Shown piece by piece: positions 7,633 through 16,888 of a stretch of 64,000 nt of DNA (positions are counted from its first letter, which is position 1; the number at the start of each line of letters is the position of its first letter). The position numbers and the translations under genes are program-made. Origin of the DNA: Arthrobacter zhaoxinii (GTDB lineage Bacteria > Actinomycetota > Actinomycetes > Actinomycetales > Micrococcaceae); contig NZ_CP104275.1 in assembly GCF_025244925.1 (NCBI RefSeq), forward strand, positions 1,736,001-1,800,000. Direction: 5' to 3'. The notes beneath the pieces are model-generated. The model worked only from the letters and a program-made list of their open reading frames with translations. It was not told where the DNA came from and made no database searches.

Positions 7633-10446
7633 GTGAGTGAATCTACCAAACTGGCCACGACCCCCCTTAACGGCAACATGAACGGCGACACGGAAGACAG
7701 CACTACCACCGTCGAAACCTCCAGCACCCCGTCTGCCGGTGCAGCCGCCGCTTCCCTGGGAACCGTGAACGCCGGAGGGCACAACCGGTTGCTGGTGATT
7801 GACGGGCACTCCATGGCGTTCCGGGCCTTCTACGCGCTCCCCGCCGAGAACTTCTCCACCGACACCGGCCAGCACACCAACGCCGTCTACGGTTTTACCT
7901 CCATGCTGATCAACCTGATCAAGGAGGAGAAGCCCACTCACGTGGCCGTCGCCTTTGACCTGGATACCCCTACGTTCCGGTCGGAGGAATACACCGAATA
8001 CAAGGGCGGGCGGAACAAGACCCCCGAGGAGTTCCACGGCCAGATTGACCTGATTATCAAGGTCATGGAAGCCATGCGCATTCCCACCCTGTCGATGGAC
8101 GGGTACGAAGCGGACGACATCCTGGCAACCCTGGCGGAAAAGGCCTCCGCCCTCAACTGGGACGTTATGGTCGTTTCCGGAGACCGGGATGCCTTCCAGC
8201 TGGTGGATGACCACGTCACCGTGTTCTACCCGAAGAAGGGGGTCTCCGACCTGCCGCGGATGGACGCGGCAGCCGTGGAAGCCAAGTACCTGGTTCCCCC
8301 GGACAAGTACTCCGACCTCGCCGCCCTCGTGGGTGAGAGTGCGGACAACCTCCCCGGCGTTCCCGGCGTCGGACCCAAGACCGCTGCGAAGTGGATCAAG
8401 CTTTACGGCGGGCTCGAGGGGATTCTCGAGAACCTGGACTCCATCAAGGGCAAGGTCGGCGATTCCCTGCGCGAGAACATCGAAGACGTCAAGCGGAACC
8501 GGCGCCTGAACCGGCTGCTCCGGGACCTGGACCTTCCCGTGGAGCTTGAGGCCATGGCTGCCCGCCGGCCGGACCGGGAGGCCATCGAGGAACTCTTCGA
8601 CGCCCTGCAGTTCAACGCACTGCGCAAGCGGCTCTTCGACGTCTACGGGGAAGAAGAGGGCGAGAGCGCCGCGCACAACGAAGTGGCCGCGCCCGCACAC
8701 AGCATCATCACCGACGCCGGGGAGCTCGCGACCTGGATCCGCGCCACCAACCAGGCCCGGACAGCCGTGCAGCTGGTCACCGAGGGTGCGGCAGGGGCAC
8801 GCGACGTCGTCGGCCTTGCCCTCGTCACCGATGCAGCCGCCGCCTACGTGCCCCTGACCGAACTCGACGCCGACGCCGAGCAGGTCCTCGCGGCCTGGCT
8901 GGCGGACCGGGACGCGCCGAAGGTGGTGCACGATTTCAAGGAGGCCTACAAGGCCCTCGCCGCCCGCGGCCTTCACCTGGCCGGGGAAGTCGACGACACC
9001 GCCATTTCCGGCTACCTGATCCAGCCGGACCGCCGCAGCTACGAGCTGGCGGACCTGGCCCAGTACCACCTGCGGATGAACATTGTGCCGGCCGTGGCCG
9101 CCAGCAACCAGCTGGAACTGTCCCTCGGCGATGAGGACGCAGCCACGCCCGCCGTATCCAAGGCCTTTGCCGCCCTGCGGCTGAGCGAGCACTTTGCCGG
9201 CCAGCTCGTGGAGCGCGGTGCCTACCAGCTGCTCGGCGGGCTGGAACTGCCGTTGTCCGAGGTCCTCGCGGAAATGGAACTGGCCGGCATTGCCGTGTCC
9301 TCCGAGAAGCTGGACCGGCTGCTGGACGATTTCAGCGCCACCATTACCCGTGTGAGCGAGGAAGCCTTCCGGATCATCGGCAAGGAGATCAACCTCGGCT
9401 CCCCGAAGCAGCTGCAGGCGGTCCTGTTCGACGAGCTCGGCCTGCCGAAGACCAAGAAGATCAAGACCGGGTACTCCACCGACGCGGACGCGCTGACGGA
9501 CCTGATCGTGAAGACCGGACACCCGTTCCTGGAGCAGCTGCTGGCGTTCCGTGACGCGTCCAAGCTGCGTTCCACGGTGGAGGGGCTGCGGAAGTCCGTG
9601 GCCGACGACGGCCGCATCCACACCACCTACGCGCAGACGGTGGCGGCCACCGGACGGCTGTCCTCGATCAACCCGAACCTGCAGAACATCCCGATCCGTT
9701 CCGAAGAGGGCCGCCGCATCCGCGAGGTCTTCGTGGTCGGTGAAGGCTACGACTCGCTGCTCACCGCGGACTACTCGCAGATCGAAATGCGCATCATGGC
9801 GCACCTGTCCGGCGACGAAGGGCTGATCTCCGCCTTCCAGGCGGGCGAGGACCTGCACCGCTTTGTCGGTTCGCACGTGTTCAACGTGGCGCCCGAAGAG
9901 GTCACCAGTGCCATGCGCTCGAAGGTCAAGGCCATGTCCTACGGCCTGGTCTACGGACTGAGTTCGTTTGGCCTGTCCAAGCAGCTGGCCATCCCGGTGG
10001 ATGAAGCCCGAACCCTCATCCGCGACTACTTCGAGCGGTTCGGTGCCGTGCGCGACTACCTGCGCGGCGTCGTCGAGCAGGCCCGCAAGGACGGTTTCAC
10101 CTCGACCATCGAGGGCCGCCGCCGGTACCTGCCGGACCTGTCCAGCGACAACCGGCAGCTGCGCGAAATGGCTGAACGTGCGGCGCTCAACGCACCCATC
10201 CAGGGATCCGCAGCGGACATCATTAAGAAGGCCATGCTCGGCGTGGACCGGGAACTGAAGGCGCAGGGGCTGAAATCCCGGATGCTGCTGCAGGTCCATG
10301 ATGAACTGGTCCTCGAAGTCGCCCCCGGAGAGCGGGACGCGGTGGAGAAGCTGGTGCGGGCGCAGATGGGCTCCGCGGCGGATCTGTCTGTTCCGCTGGA
10401 TGTCTCCGTCGGCGAGGGCATCAGCTGGCACGAGGCAGGGCATTAA
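7633..10446 (+). CDS. polA: DNA polymerase I
   Basis: Repair and Okazaki-fragment-processing polymerase of 937 residues. An N-terminal 5'-nuclease domain (about 45-340) carries VIDGHSMAFRAFYALP and YEADDILATLA and the helix-hairpin-helix PGVPGVGPKTA. The middle domain (about 365-560) lacks the DxE exonuclease motif, so proofreading is predicted absent. The C-terminal polymerase holds DYSQIEMRIMAHLSGD (motif A), RSKVKAMSYGLVYG (O helix, motif B) and LQVHDELVLEV (motif C). The O helix has Tyr where E. coli and Taq have Phe, as in mycobacterial PolA. GTG 7633 is chosen because the promoter -10 lies 7 bases upstream; ATG 7612 would lie upstream of the predicted transcription start. Confidence 0.96.
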   Translation: MSESTKLATTPLNGNMNGDTEDSTTTVETSSTPSAGAAAASLGTVNAGGHNRLLVIDGHSMAFRAFYALPAENFSTDTGQHTNAVYGFTSMLINLIKEEKPTHVAVAFDLDTPTFRSEEYTEYKGGRNKTPEEFHGQIDLIIKVMEAMRIPTLSMDGYEADDILATLAEKASALNWDVMVVSGDRDAFQLVDDHVTVFYPKKGVSDLPRMDAAAVEAKYLVPPDKYSDLAALVGESADNLPGVPGVGPKTAAKWIKLYGGLEGILENLDSIKGKVGDSLRENIEDVKRNRRLNRLLRDLDLPVELEAMAARRPDREAIEELFDALQFNALRKRLFDVYGEEEGESAAHNEVAAPAHSIITDAGELATWIRATNQARTAVQLVTEGAAGARDVVGLALVTDAAAAYVPLTELDADAEQVLAAWLADRDAPKVVHDFKEAYKALAARGLHLAGEVDDTAISGYLIQPDRRSYELADLAQYHLRMNIVPAVAASNQLELSLGDEDAATPAVSKAFAALRLSEHFAGQLVERGAYQLLGGLELPLSEVLAEMELAGIAVSSEKLDRLLDDFSATITRVSEEAFRIIGKEINLGSPKQLQAVLFDELGLPKTKKIKTGYSTDADALTDLIVKTGHPFLEQLLAFRDASKLRSTVEGLRKSVADDGRIHTTYAQTVAATGRLSSINPNLQNIPIRSEEGRRIREVFVVGEGYDSLLTADYSQIEMRIMAHLSGDEGLISAFQAGEDLHRFVGSHVFNVAPEEVTSAMRSKVKAMSYGLVYGLSSFGLSKQLAIPVDEARTLIRDYFERFGAVRDYLRGVVEQARKDGFTSTIEGRRRYLPDLSSDNRQLREMAERAALNAPIQGSAADIIKKAMLGVDRELKAQGLKSRMLLQVHDELVLEVAPGERDAVEKLVRAQMGSAADLSVPLDVSVGEGISWHEAGH

Positions 10447-10497
10447 GGCGCAGGGCACTAAGCGGGAGGGACCCGCAGCATAGCCACAGGGGGAACC

Positions 10498-11829
10498 ATG
10501 GGCACGGACCGCAGTACGGACGGCAGCACCGACGGGCTCCGGTTTGAGTCCTTCCCGGCCGGGTACGACGCAGCGGACCCGGCCAAGGCTGACGAGCGGA
10601 CCGCCAGGTGGTTCGACGCCGTGAACCTGGGCTTCCACGAGGACCGCACCAAAGAGGAGCGGCTGCCCGCCCAGGTGGACGGTTACCTGCGGGACGGCCG
10701 CGTCCTGACGGCGGTGTACGACGATCGCCTGCCGGAGTACGCCTGGGACCCGGCAGTGCCCGTGGCCACCTACGCCACCATGGTCAATGACCTGAACGCC
10801 GGGGGAAGCGCACTGCTGCCCACGCACCTGGTCACGGCGGTCACCGTCCGGCCCACGCACCGGCGCCGGGGCATCCTGCGGCGGATGATTACCGCGGACC
10901 TCGCCCGGGCCAAGGACTCCGGTCTGGCGCTGGCGGCTCTCACCGCGTCCGAGGCAACCATTTACGGGCGCTTCGGGTTCGGCGCCGCTACCTCCACCGC
11001 CGGCGTCGAGCTGGAGACCCGCGGCGGCCTGGAGTTCACTGCGCCGCCGCGCGGCAGCATCGCGATTGCCGACGGCGACAAGCTCCGGGGGCTGGTGCCT
11101 GACATCTTCCGGGCCCACCTGGAACGTACCTTCGGCGCCCTGGGCCGGCAGCATGCGTACGCCATGCGTGCTGCCGGGAAGTGGAACGGGGAAAACACGG
11201 ACCCGGACCTGGCTGTACGCGGTGTTCTCCGGTACAACGCAGACGGCGTCCCGGACGGCTACGCGGCCTACAAGTCCCTGGGCTGGCAGCACCGCCCGCA
11301 CACAGTGAAGATCACTGACCTGGTGGCGGCCAGCGACGAGGCGTACCGCGAACTGTGGCGCTACCTCGGCTCGATTGACCTGGTGGACCGGCTGACTTTC
11401 AGCGAAGCGCCCGTGGAGGATCCGCTGCCCTGGATGCTTGCGGACCGGCGGCGCTACAAGGTGAAGGACGTCGAGGACGTCCTGTGGCTGCGGATCCTGG
11501 ATCCCGCGGCCGCCCTTGCGGCCCGCGGCTACTTCGGCGACGGCACGGTGGTGCTCGACGTCGATGATCCGATGGGGCTGGCAGCGGGAACCTTCCTGCT
11601 CGAAGTACGCGGCGGCGTCGGGACCGTCCGCGCGGCCGGACCCGGCGGGCACACGGACACCCCGCGGGTGGAACTGGGCGCGGCCGCCCTGGGGTCCCTT
11701 TACCTGGGGGCCGTCAGCGCGCGGACACTGGCGGCTGCCGGGGGAGTGCGGGCCGGGGAGGAAGCGCTGGCCGTCCTGGACGAATTGTTCACCGCAGGCC
11801 CGGCACCGTACTGCAGCACGCATTTCTAA
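10498..11829 (+). CDS. eis: GNAT N-acetyltransferase, Eis family
   Basis: A 443-residue acetyl-CoA-dependent acetyltransferase with the Eis layout: an N-terminal GNAT domain with acetyl-CoA motif VTAVTVRPTHRRRGILRRM near 118-136, the conserved Tyr in ASEATIYGRFGFG near 155-167, a second GNAT-like domain and an SCP2-like C-terminal domain. The protein ends PYCSTHF, and in mycobacterial Eis the C-terminal Phe carboxylate acts in catalysis. Known relatives acetylate aminoglycosides, polyamines or protein lysines; the substrate here is open. GGGGGAA lies just before the ATG. It follows polA by 51 bases and may be co-transcribed. Confidence 0.88.
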   Translation: MGTDRSTDGSTDGLRFESFPAGYDAADPAKADERTARWFDAVNLGFHEDRTKEERLPAQVDGYLRDGRVLTAVYDDRLPEYAWDPAVPVATYATMVNDLNAGGSALLPTHLVTAVTVRPTHRRRGILRRMITADLARAKDSGLALAALTASEATIYGRFGFGAATSTAGVELETRGGLEFTAPPRGSIAIADGDKLRGLVPDIFRAHLERTFGALGRQHAYAMRAAGKWNGENTDPDLAVRGVLRYNADGVPDGYAAYKSLGWQHRPHTVKITDLVAASDEAYRELWRYLGSIDLVDRLTFSEAPVEDPLPWMLADRRRYKVKDVEDVLWLRILDPAAALAARGYFGDGTVVLDVDDPMGLAAGTFLLEVRGGVGTVRAAGPGGHTDTPRVELGAAALGSLYLGAVSARTLAAAGGVRAGEEALAVLDELFTAGPAPYCSTHF

Positions 11830-12097
11830 CCACCTGAGTGGCAGGCAGGTATTTTAGTGCCGGCGGCACAGCGGTTCCCTTTGACCTGCGTTGGCGCATC
11901 CGGCTAGACTGATCGGGCGCGTAATAGCGCAAGTTATTACCAATCCTGTCCATCTCCGGGCAAACAAGCTGTTCGTCGCAGGCATCTACGTGCCTTCGTC
12001 ATTCACTTGGGCAAGTATCTTGCCTGCGGTTAATCCCGCCGGTTAGTGGAAACCAGTCCGGAATACAAAACAACTTCCACATCGGAGTCCCAACTAC
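11830..12097 (+). promoter_or_regulatory. rpsA promoter and long structured leader
   Basis: A good vegetative promoter: TTGACC at 11881-11886, an 18-base spacer and TAGACT at 11905-11910, giving a leader of about 180 bases. The leader holds inverted repeats at 11921-11940 (GTAATA/TATTAC arms) and 12010-12024 (GGCAAG-tat-CTTGCC). Ribosomal protein S1 is known to repress its own mRNA in E. coli; regulation of this leader is inferred only. Confidence 0.7.
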
Positions 12098-13570
12098 ATG
12101 ACCATCACCACCAACGAGAAGTCCGGTACCCCGCAGGTCGCCATCAACGACATCGGTACTGCCGAGGACTTCCTCGCCGCGATTGACGCAACGATCAAGT
12201 ACTTCAACGACGGCGATCTCGTCGAAGGTACCGTTGTCAAGGTTGACCGCGACGAGGTCCTGCTCGACATCGGTTACAAGACCGAGGGTGTCATTCCTTC
12301 CCGCGAGCTTTCCATCAAGCACGACGTTGATCCCGGAGACGTTGTCTCCGTCGGCGATCAGGTCGAAGCCCTGGTGCTCACCAAGGAAGACAAAGAAGGC
12401 CGTCTGATCCTCTCCAAGAAGCGTGCTCAGTACGAGCGTGCCTGGGGCGACATCGAGAAGGTCAAGGAAGAAGACGGCGTCGTTACCGGTACCGTCATCG
12501 AGGTTGTCAAGGGTGGTCTTATCCTCGACATCGGGCTGCGCGGCTTCCTGCCTGCATCCCTCGTGGAGATGCGTCGCGTCCGCGACCTGGCTCCGTACAT
12601 CGGTCAGCAGATCGAAGCCAAGATCATCGAGCTGGACAAGAACCGCAACAACGTTGTTCTGTCCCGCCGTGCCTGGCTCGAGCAGACCCAGTCCGAGGTC
12701 CGTTCCACGTTCCTCAACAAGCTGGAAAAGGGCCAGGTTCGTCCGGGCGTTGTTTCCTCCATCGTCAACTTCGGTGCATTCGTGGACCTTGGCGGCGTAG
12801 ACGGTCTCGTCCACGTTTCCGAGCTGTCCTGGAAGCACATCGACCACCCCTCCGAGGTTGTCGAAGTTGGCCAGGAAGTCACCGTTGAGGTTCTGGAAGT
12901 TGACCTCGACCGCGAGCGTGTCTCCCTGTCGCTGAAGGCTACGCAGGAAGATCCGTGGCAGACCTTCGCCCGCACCCACGCCCTCGGCCAGGTTGTTCCG
13001 GGTAAGGTCACCAAGCTGGTTCCGTTCGGTGCGTTCGTCCGCGTCGAAGACGGCATCGAAGGCCTGGTCCACATCTCCGAACTGGCAGTCCGCCACGTAG
13101 AGCTCGCCGAGCAGGTTGTCTCCGTTGGAGATGAACTGTTCGTCAAGGTCATCGACATCGATCTTGAGCGTCGCCGCATCTCGCTGTCCCTCAAGCAGGC
13201 CAACGAGGGCGTCGATCCCGAGGGCACCGAATTCGATCCGGCTCTGTACGGCATGGCCGCAGAGTACGACGAAGCCGGCAACTACAAGTACCCGGAGGGC
13301 TTCGACCCCGAGTCCAACGAATGGCTCGAAGGCTACGAGACCCAGCGCGCCGCTTGGGAGCAGCAGTACGCTGACGCCCAGGCCCGTTGGGAAGCCCACA
13401 AGAAGCAGGTCGCCCAGCACAACTCCGAGGACATCGCTGCTGCATCGGAATCCAACGATTCCGGCACCACCAGCTACTCCTCCGAGCCTGCCGTTGCAGA
13501 GACGGGTGCCGGCACGCTGGCTTCCGACGAAGCCCTGGCTGCACTGCGCGAGAAGCTCACGGGAAACTAA
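12098..13570 (+). CDS. rpsA: 30S ribosomal protein S1
   Basis: A 490-residue RNA-binding protein of the small ribosomal subunit that helps mRNA recruitment. Four S1 (OB-fold) repeats are visible: GDLVEGTVVKVDRDEVLLDIGYKTEG (quoted as a region near 35-60), GVVTGTVIEVVKGG near 128, GQVRPGVVSSIVNFGAFVDL near 212 and GQVVPGKVTKLVPFGAFVRV near 297. Repeats 3 and 4 show the classical GAFV and LVHVSELS/LVHISELA motifs. Four domains rather than the six of E. coli is usual in actinobacteria. The tail is acidic and low in complexity. Codon use is strongly biased, as expected for high expression. GGAG lies upstream of the ATG, and a strong terminator follows. Confidence 0.97.
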   Translation: MTITTNEKSGTPQVAINDIGTAEDFLAAIDATIKYFNDGDLVEGTVVKVDRDEVLLDIGYKTEGVIPSRELSIKHDVDPGDVVSVGDQVEALVLTKEDKEGRLILSKKRAQYERAWGDIEKVKEEDGVVTGTVIEVVKGGLILDIGLRGFLPASLVEMRRVRDLAPYIGQQIEAKIIELDKNRNNVVLSRRAWLEQTQSEVRSTFLNKLEKGQVRPGVVSSIVNFGAFVDLGGVDGLVHVSELSWKHIDHPSEVVEVGQEVTVEVLEVDLDRERVSLSLKATQEDPWQTFARTHALGQVVPGKVTKLVPFGAFVRVEDGIEGLVHISELAVRHVELAEQVVSVGDELFVKVIDIDLERRRISLSLKQANEGVDPEGTEFDPALYGMAAEYDEAGNYKYPEGFDPESNEWLEGYETQRAAWEQQYADAQARWEAHKKQVAQHNSEDIAAASESNDSGTTSYSSEPAVAETGAGTLASDEALAALREKLTGN

Positions 13571-13619
13571 TTCCCCCAGGTTCCGCAGTCCGGTAACCCG
13601 GACCGCGTAACCGACATCA

Positions 13620-13651
13620 GCGGACCTCCACTTCGGTGGGGGTCCGCTTTT
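13620..13651 (+). terminator. intrinsic terminator after rpsA
   Basis: A 12-bp stem (13620-13631 with 13636-13647, one G-U pair) closed by a TTCG tetraloop and followed by TTTT. Confidence 0.92.
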
Positions 13652-13735
13652 GCGTGCGGGCGTGTCTTTCCCCTGCCCAGGGCCTTCAGCCGTAGGGTGG
13701 CGGAAGGAAACCGTCCGCACGGATCAGGGGGCATC

Positions 13736-15799
13736 ATGCCGCAGCCAGAGCCAGAGCCTAGTCCGGGGCCTACGCCCCTTTCCGCTGGCGGCCCGGAGAT
13801 TACGGCCGGGAACTACGAGCAGTCCGTGGCCCGGGCCCTTTCCGCGGCCAGGGCCTATGAGCGCACCGACGTCGAGGAAATGTCCGACGACCGTTTCGAC
13901 CGGCTCCGGGCCGCGGTTCTTGCCTACGAAACAGCCAACGGCCTTGCCGCATCACACGGCCTGCACACCGCAGTAGGGCACGGGGGAGCCGAAGGCGGCG
14001 ATACGAAACACGCAGCCCCGGCCGGTTCCTTGGAGAAGCCCGGCGAGGAGAAGGTCATCGAGTTCGCCGCACAGCATCCCGATGCCGTGGTGGAGCCGAA
14101 AATCGACGGAATGGCCCTCATTCTCCGCTACAAGGACGGGCGTCTCTTTTCAGCGGCGAGGCGCGGAGACGGCCATACCGGTGAAAGCGTCATTGACAAG
14201 GTCCGCGGCGTCGACGGCCTGCCTGAGCTCGCCGGAGAGGGAGACTTCGAGGTCCGCGGCGAGCTGTACCTGAACGACGCGAACAAGGGTACCGCGGACG
14301 CCCTCCGCGCCGCAGCAGGCAAGCCCCCGTTCAGGAACGCCCGCAACGGCGTGGCCGGAATGCTGGCCAAAGACGGATCCGTCTATGCCGGCCTGTTCTC
14401 CTTTGCTGCCTACTCCACCACCATCCGCGGCGACGCTGACCATCTTGAGGCAATGGAGGAACTGGCTGGCCTGGGCTTCACCACCGCCCGCTCCCTGTTG
14501 CCGCCGTCCGTGCTGGCAGCGCCGGACCCGATGGCAGCAGTCGCTGCCCTGGGCGCCGAGCGCAGCGAGCTGAACTTCCCCATCGACGGTGCGGTCCTGA
14601 AAGTCCCCGCCGCGGCTGAGCGGCACGCCCTCGGGGAAGGGGCACGGGCGCCGAAGTGGGCGGTGGCCTACAAGTACCCGCCGGTGGAAGCGCCCACCGT
14701 CGTCGAAGACATCGAACTCGACATCGGCAAGACCGGACGGTTGTCCCTCCGTGCCCGGTTTGCGCCCGTGGACGTGGACGGCTCCACCATCGAATATGCC
14801 TCGCTGCACAACGTCCGGGACCTGCTGAGGAAGGACATCCGCGTCGGCGACACCGTCATGGCGTACAAGGCCAACGACATCATCCCGCAGATCCATCTGC
14901 CCCGTGCCGATCTGCGGACCGCGTCCTCCCGGCCGTGGGAACCCCCGGCCACCTGCCCCAGGTGCGGCGGCGGGTTCGATAAGTCCACCGAGCTGTGGCG
15001 CTGCCCCAACCCCGGATGCTCCGTTTCCGGGCGCATTTCCTACGCGGTCTCGGCAGACGCCGGCCTGGACATTGACGGCGTCGGCGGCGCCGTCGGGGAT
15101 GCCCTTATCGAGGCGGGACTGGTTCAGGACGTCTCAGACCTCTTCCGCCTCACCGCAGATCAGCTGGCAGGGCTCCCGCTGGGCACCACTGATACGGGAG
15201 CCGACCGCGTTCTCGGGGCAAAGAACGCGAACAAGATCAGAGGCCGGATCGAGGAGGCTAAGTCGCGGCCGCTGAACCGGGTCATTACGGCCCTGGCCAT
15301 GCGCTACACGGGACGCACCTTCGGCCGCCGCCTGGCCGCATCCTTCGGAACCATGGACAACCTCCGGGCCGCTTCCGTCGAGGAGCTGGCACGTGTTGAA
15401 GGCATCGGCTGGACAAAGGCCGAGGTGATCCACGCAGGGCTGAAGGCCAACGGGCCGGTGATCGACCGTCTGGCAGCCGCGGGGGTAAACATGGGAGCTC
15501 CGGCACCGGAGGGGCGGGACGCCGGGGCTCCGAAGCTGACCACCCCGGACGGCGGAGCCATGAACGTAGTCATCACCGGCTCGTTGAAAGGCAGCGCACT
15601 GGGTTCGCTGACGCGGGCGGCCGCGCAGGAACTCATCGAAGCCAACGGCGGCCGCGCGGCCGGCTCGGTATCCTCATCCACCTCACTGCTGGTGTGTGCC
15701 GAGCCCGGGAGCAGCAAGTTCCTCAAGGCTCAGCAGCTGGGCATCAGGATCGTCACTCCTGATGAGTTCGCGCAGATGCTGGACGACGGCGAGGGCTAA
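13736..15799 (+). CDS. ligA: divergent NAD-dependent DNA ligase (second LigA type)
   Basis: Seals nicks using NAD+. The nucleotidyltransferase core is intact: VEPKIDGMAL (AMP-accepting Lys, about residue 110), EVRGELYLN, DGAVLKV and KWAVAYKYPP. An OB fold, a four-Cys zinc finger (CPRC...CPNPGC), HhH repeats and a C-terminal BRCT domain (VVITGSLKGS) follow. The N-terminal NMN-binding domain Ia is degenerate: the usual YY is AY and the Y of DAEYD is F (SDDRFD). The standard P-M-L-S-L-x-N-A-F segment reads APAGSLEKPG. ATG 13736 is chosen for AGGGGG 5 bases upstream; an upstream GTG at 13697 exists. It is probably a paralogue of an essential ligA located elsewhere. Confidence 0.88.
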   Translation: MPQPEPEPSPGPTPLSAGGPEITAGNYEQSVARALSAARAYERTDVEEMSDDRFDRLRAAVLAYETANGLAASHGLHTAVGHGGAEGGDTKHAAPAGSLEKPGEEKVIEFAAQHPDAVVEPKIDGMALILRYKDGRLFSAARRGDGHTGESVIDKVRGVDGLPELAGEGDFEVRGELYLNDANKGTADALRAAAGKPPFRNARNGVAGMLAKDGSVYAGLFSFAAYSTTIRGDADHLEAMEELAGLGFTTARSLLPPSVLAAPDPMAAVAALGAERSELNFPIDGAVLKVPAAAERHALGEGARAPKWAVAYKYPPVEAPTVVEDIELDIGKTGRLSLRARFAPVDVDGSTIEYASLHNVRDLLRKDIRVGDTVMAYKANDIIPQIHLPRADLRTASSRPWEPPATCPRCGGGFDKSTELWRCPNPGCSVSGRISYAVSADAGLDIDGVGGAVGDALIEAGLVQDVSDLFRLTADQLAGLPLGTTDTGADRVLGAKNANKIRGRIEEAKSRPLNRVITALAMRYTGRTFGRRLAASFGTMDNLRAASVEELARVEGIGWTKAEVIHAGLKANGPVIDRLAAAGVNMGAPAPEGRDAGAPKLTTPDGGAMNVVITGSLKGSALGSLTRAAAQELIEANGGRAAGSVSSSTSLLVCAEPGSSKFLKAQQLGIRIVTPDEFAQMLDDGEG

Positions 15800-15801
15800 C
15801 C

Positions 15802-16818
15802 TCAGGCAGAATCCCGGGGCACCAGGGAAGTGGGCAGGCGGTAGACGCGTGCTGCCGGCCTGCCTTCGATGAGTTCCACCAGAAGCTCCGCCATCTTTTC
15901 ACCCAGGGCGGAGATGGGATGGTGGATGGTGGTCAGGGCCGGGCTGACACTGGTGGCAAAGTAGTCATCGTCAAAGCCAACGACGGCGATGTCCTCGGGG
16001 ATGCGCAGGCCCCGCTCCTTGATGACCGAGTAGGCTCCGGCTGCCATCTGGTCATTGGCAACGAAGATGCCGTCCAGCGGCTTGTCCCTCTCGAGCAGGC
16101 GGCGCATGGCTGCCGCCCCGGACGTCACGGTGAAGTCCCCGATTTCCACCAGTGCGTCGTCCAGGCCGCCCGCAGCCAGCGCGGCGCGCCATCCGGCCAG
16201 CCGGTCCACGCCCGGCGGCATGTCCTGGGGACCGGCGATTGTGGCGATATGACGGCGTCCGCCCTCCACCAGGCGCGCCGTGGCTGCCACCGCACCTTCC
16301 TCGTTGTCGACCTCCACGAAATAGCTTTCGTCGGCGTTGACCAGCGGCCGCCCGGCGAAGACGACCGGCAGTGAGTGCGTCAGGCTGGCCCAGGAGTGGT
16401 CCCCGCTGTGGTGGGAAACCACGAGCACGCCGTCCACGTTGCCGCCCATCAAATACCGGCGCGTCTTCTCCGGATCAGCCTCCGAGGAGGTGACGATGTT
16501 GAGCATGTAGTCGGTGGTGTTCAGGTACTTGGTCACGCCTTCAACCACGGTGGCGAAGAAGGGATCGGCGAACACCTTGGAGGTGGACTCCGGCACCAGC
16601 AGGGTAACCGTATACGTCCGCCGAATGGCCAGGGTCCGGGCGGCACGGTTGGGCACGTAGTTCAGCGTCCGGACGGCTTCCTCAACGGACTCGGCCAGGT
16701 GCGGAGCGACGGACGGCGATCCGTTGACCACGCGGGACACGGTGGCGCGGGAAACGCCGGCCAGCGCGGCCACCATTTCCAGGGTGGGGGCCGGCCTGCT
16801 GCCGGGTTCAGCACTCAT
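15802..16818 (-). CDS. LacI family transcriptional regulator (CebR-like)
   Basis: A 338-residue sugar-responsive repressor. An N-terminal LacI helix-turn-helix, TLEMVAALAGVSRATVSRVV at residues 10-29, and the hinge helix near 50-60 are followed by a periplasmic-binding-protein-like effector domain (VTLLVPESTSKVF onward, with GFDDDYFATSVSPALTTI near the C-terminus). It is the last gene of the sugar operon, and its best target is the pair of palindromes at 21776-21844, whose GAGCGCTC core equals that of the Streptomyces CebR box. Its stop lies 2 bases from the stop of the convergent ligase gene. GGGAGATAAGA precedes the ATG. Confidence 0.92.
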   Translation of the reverse strand: MSAEPGSRPAPTLEMVAALAGVSRATVSRVVNGSPSVAPHLAESVEEAVRTLNYVPNRAARTLAIRRTYTVTLLVPESTSKVFADPFFATVVEGVTKYLNTTDYMLNIVTSSEADPEKTRRYLMGGNVDGVLVVSHHSGDHSWASLTHSLPVVFAGRPLVNADESYFVEVDNEEGAVAATARLVEGGRRHIATIAGPQDMPPGVDRLAGWRAALAAGGLDDALVEIGDFTVTSGAAAMRRLLERDKPLDGIFVANDQMAAGAYSVIKERGLRIPEDIAVVGFDDDYFATSVSPALTTIHHPISALGEKMAELLVELIEGRPAARVYRLPTSLVPRDSA

Positions 16819-16888
16819 TCTTATCTCCCTGTACTGACTTCGGTTCCGCGCGGCGGAAAAAGCAGGCCGGCCCCCAGTTTACGGTCAC

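Noticed and set aside
7513..11823. 4.3-kb open frame on the minus strand opposite polA and the Eis-type gene
   Set aside because: It is antisense to two well-supported genes, has a low-complexity Gly/Arg/His-rich composition and no motif. Long antisense frames are expected at this GC content.
11999..13720. Long open frame opposite rpsA
   Set aside because: Shadow of the strongly biased rpsA codons, rich in Leu/Asp/Gly without domains.
13697..13735. GTG start for the DNA ligase 13 codons upstream of the chosen ATG
   Set aside because: No ribosome site, and it would overlap a TAGGGT that may be the promoter -10. ATG 13736 has AGGGGG at good distance.
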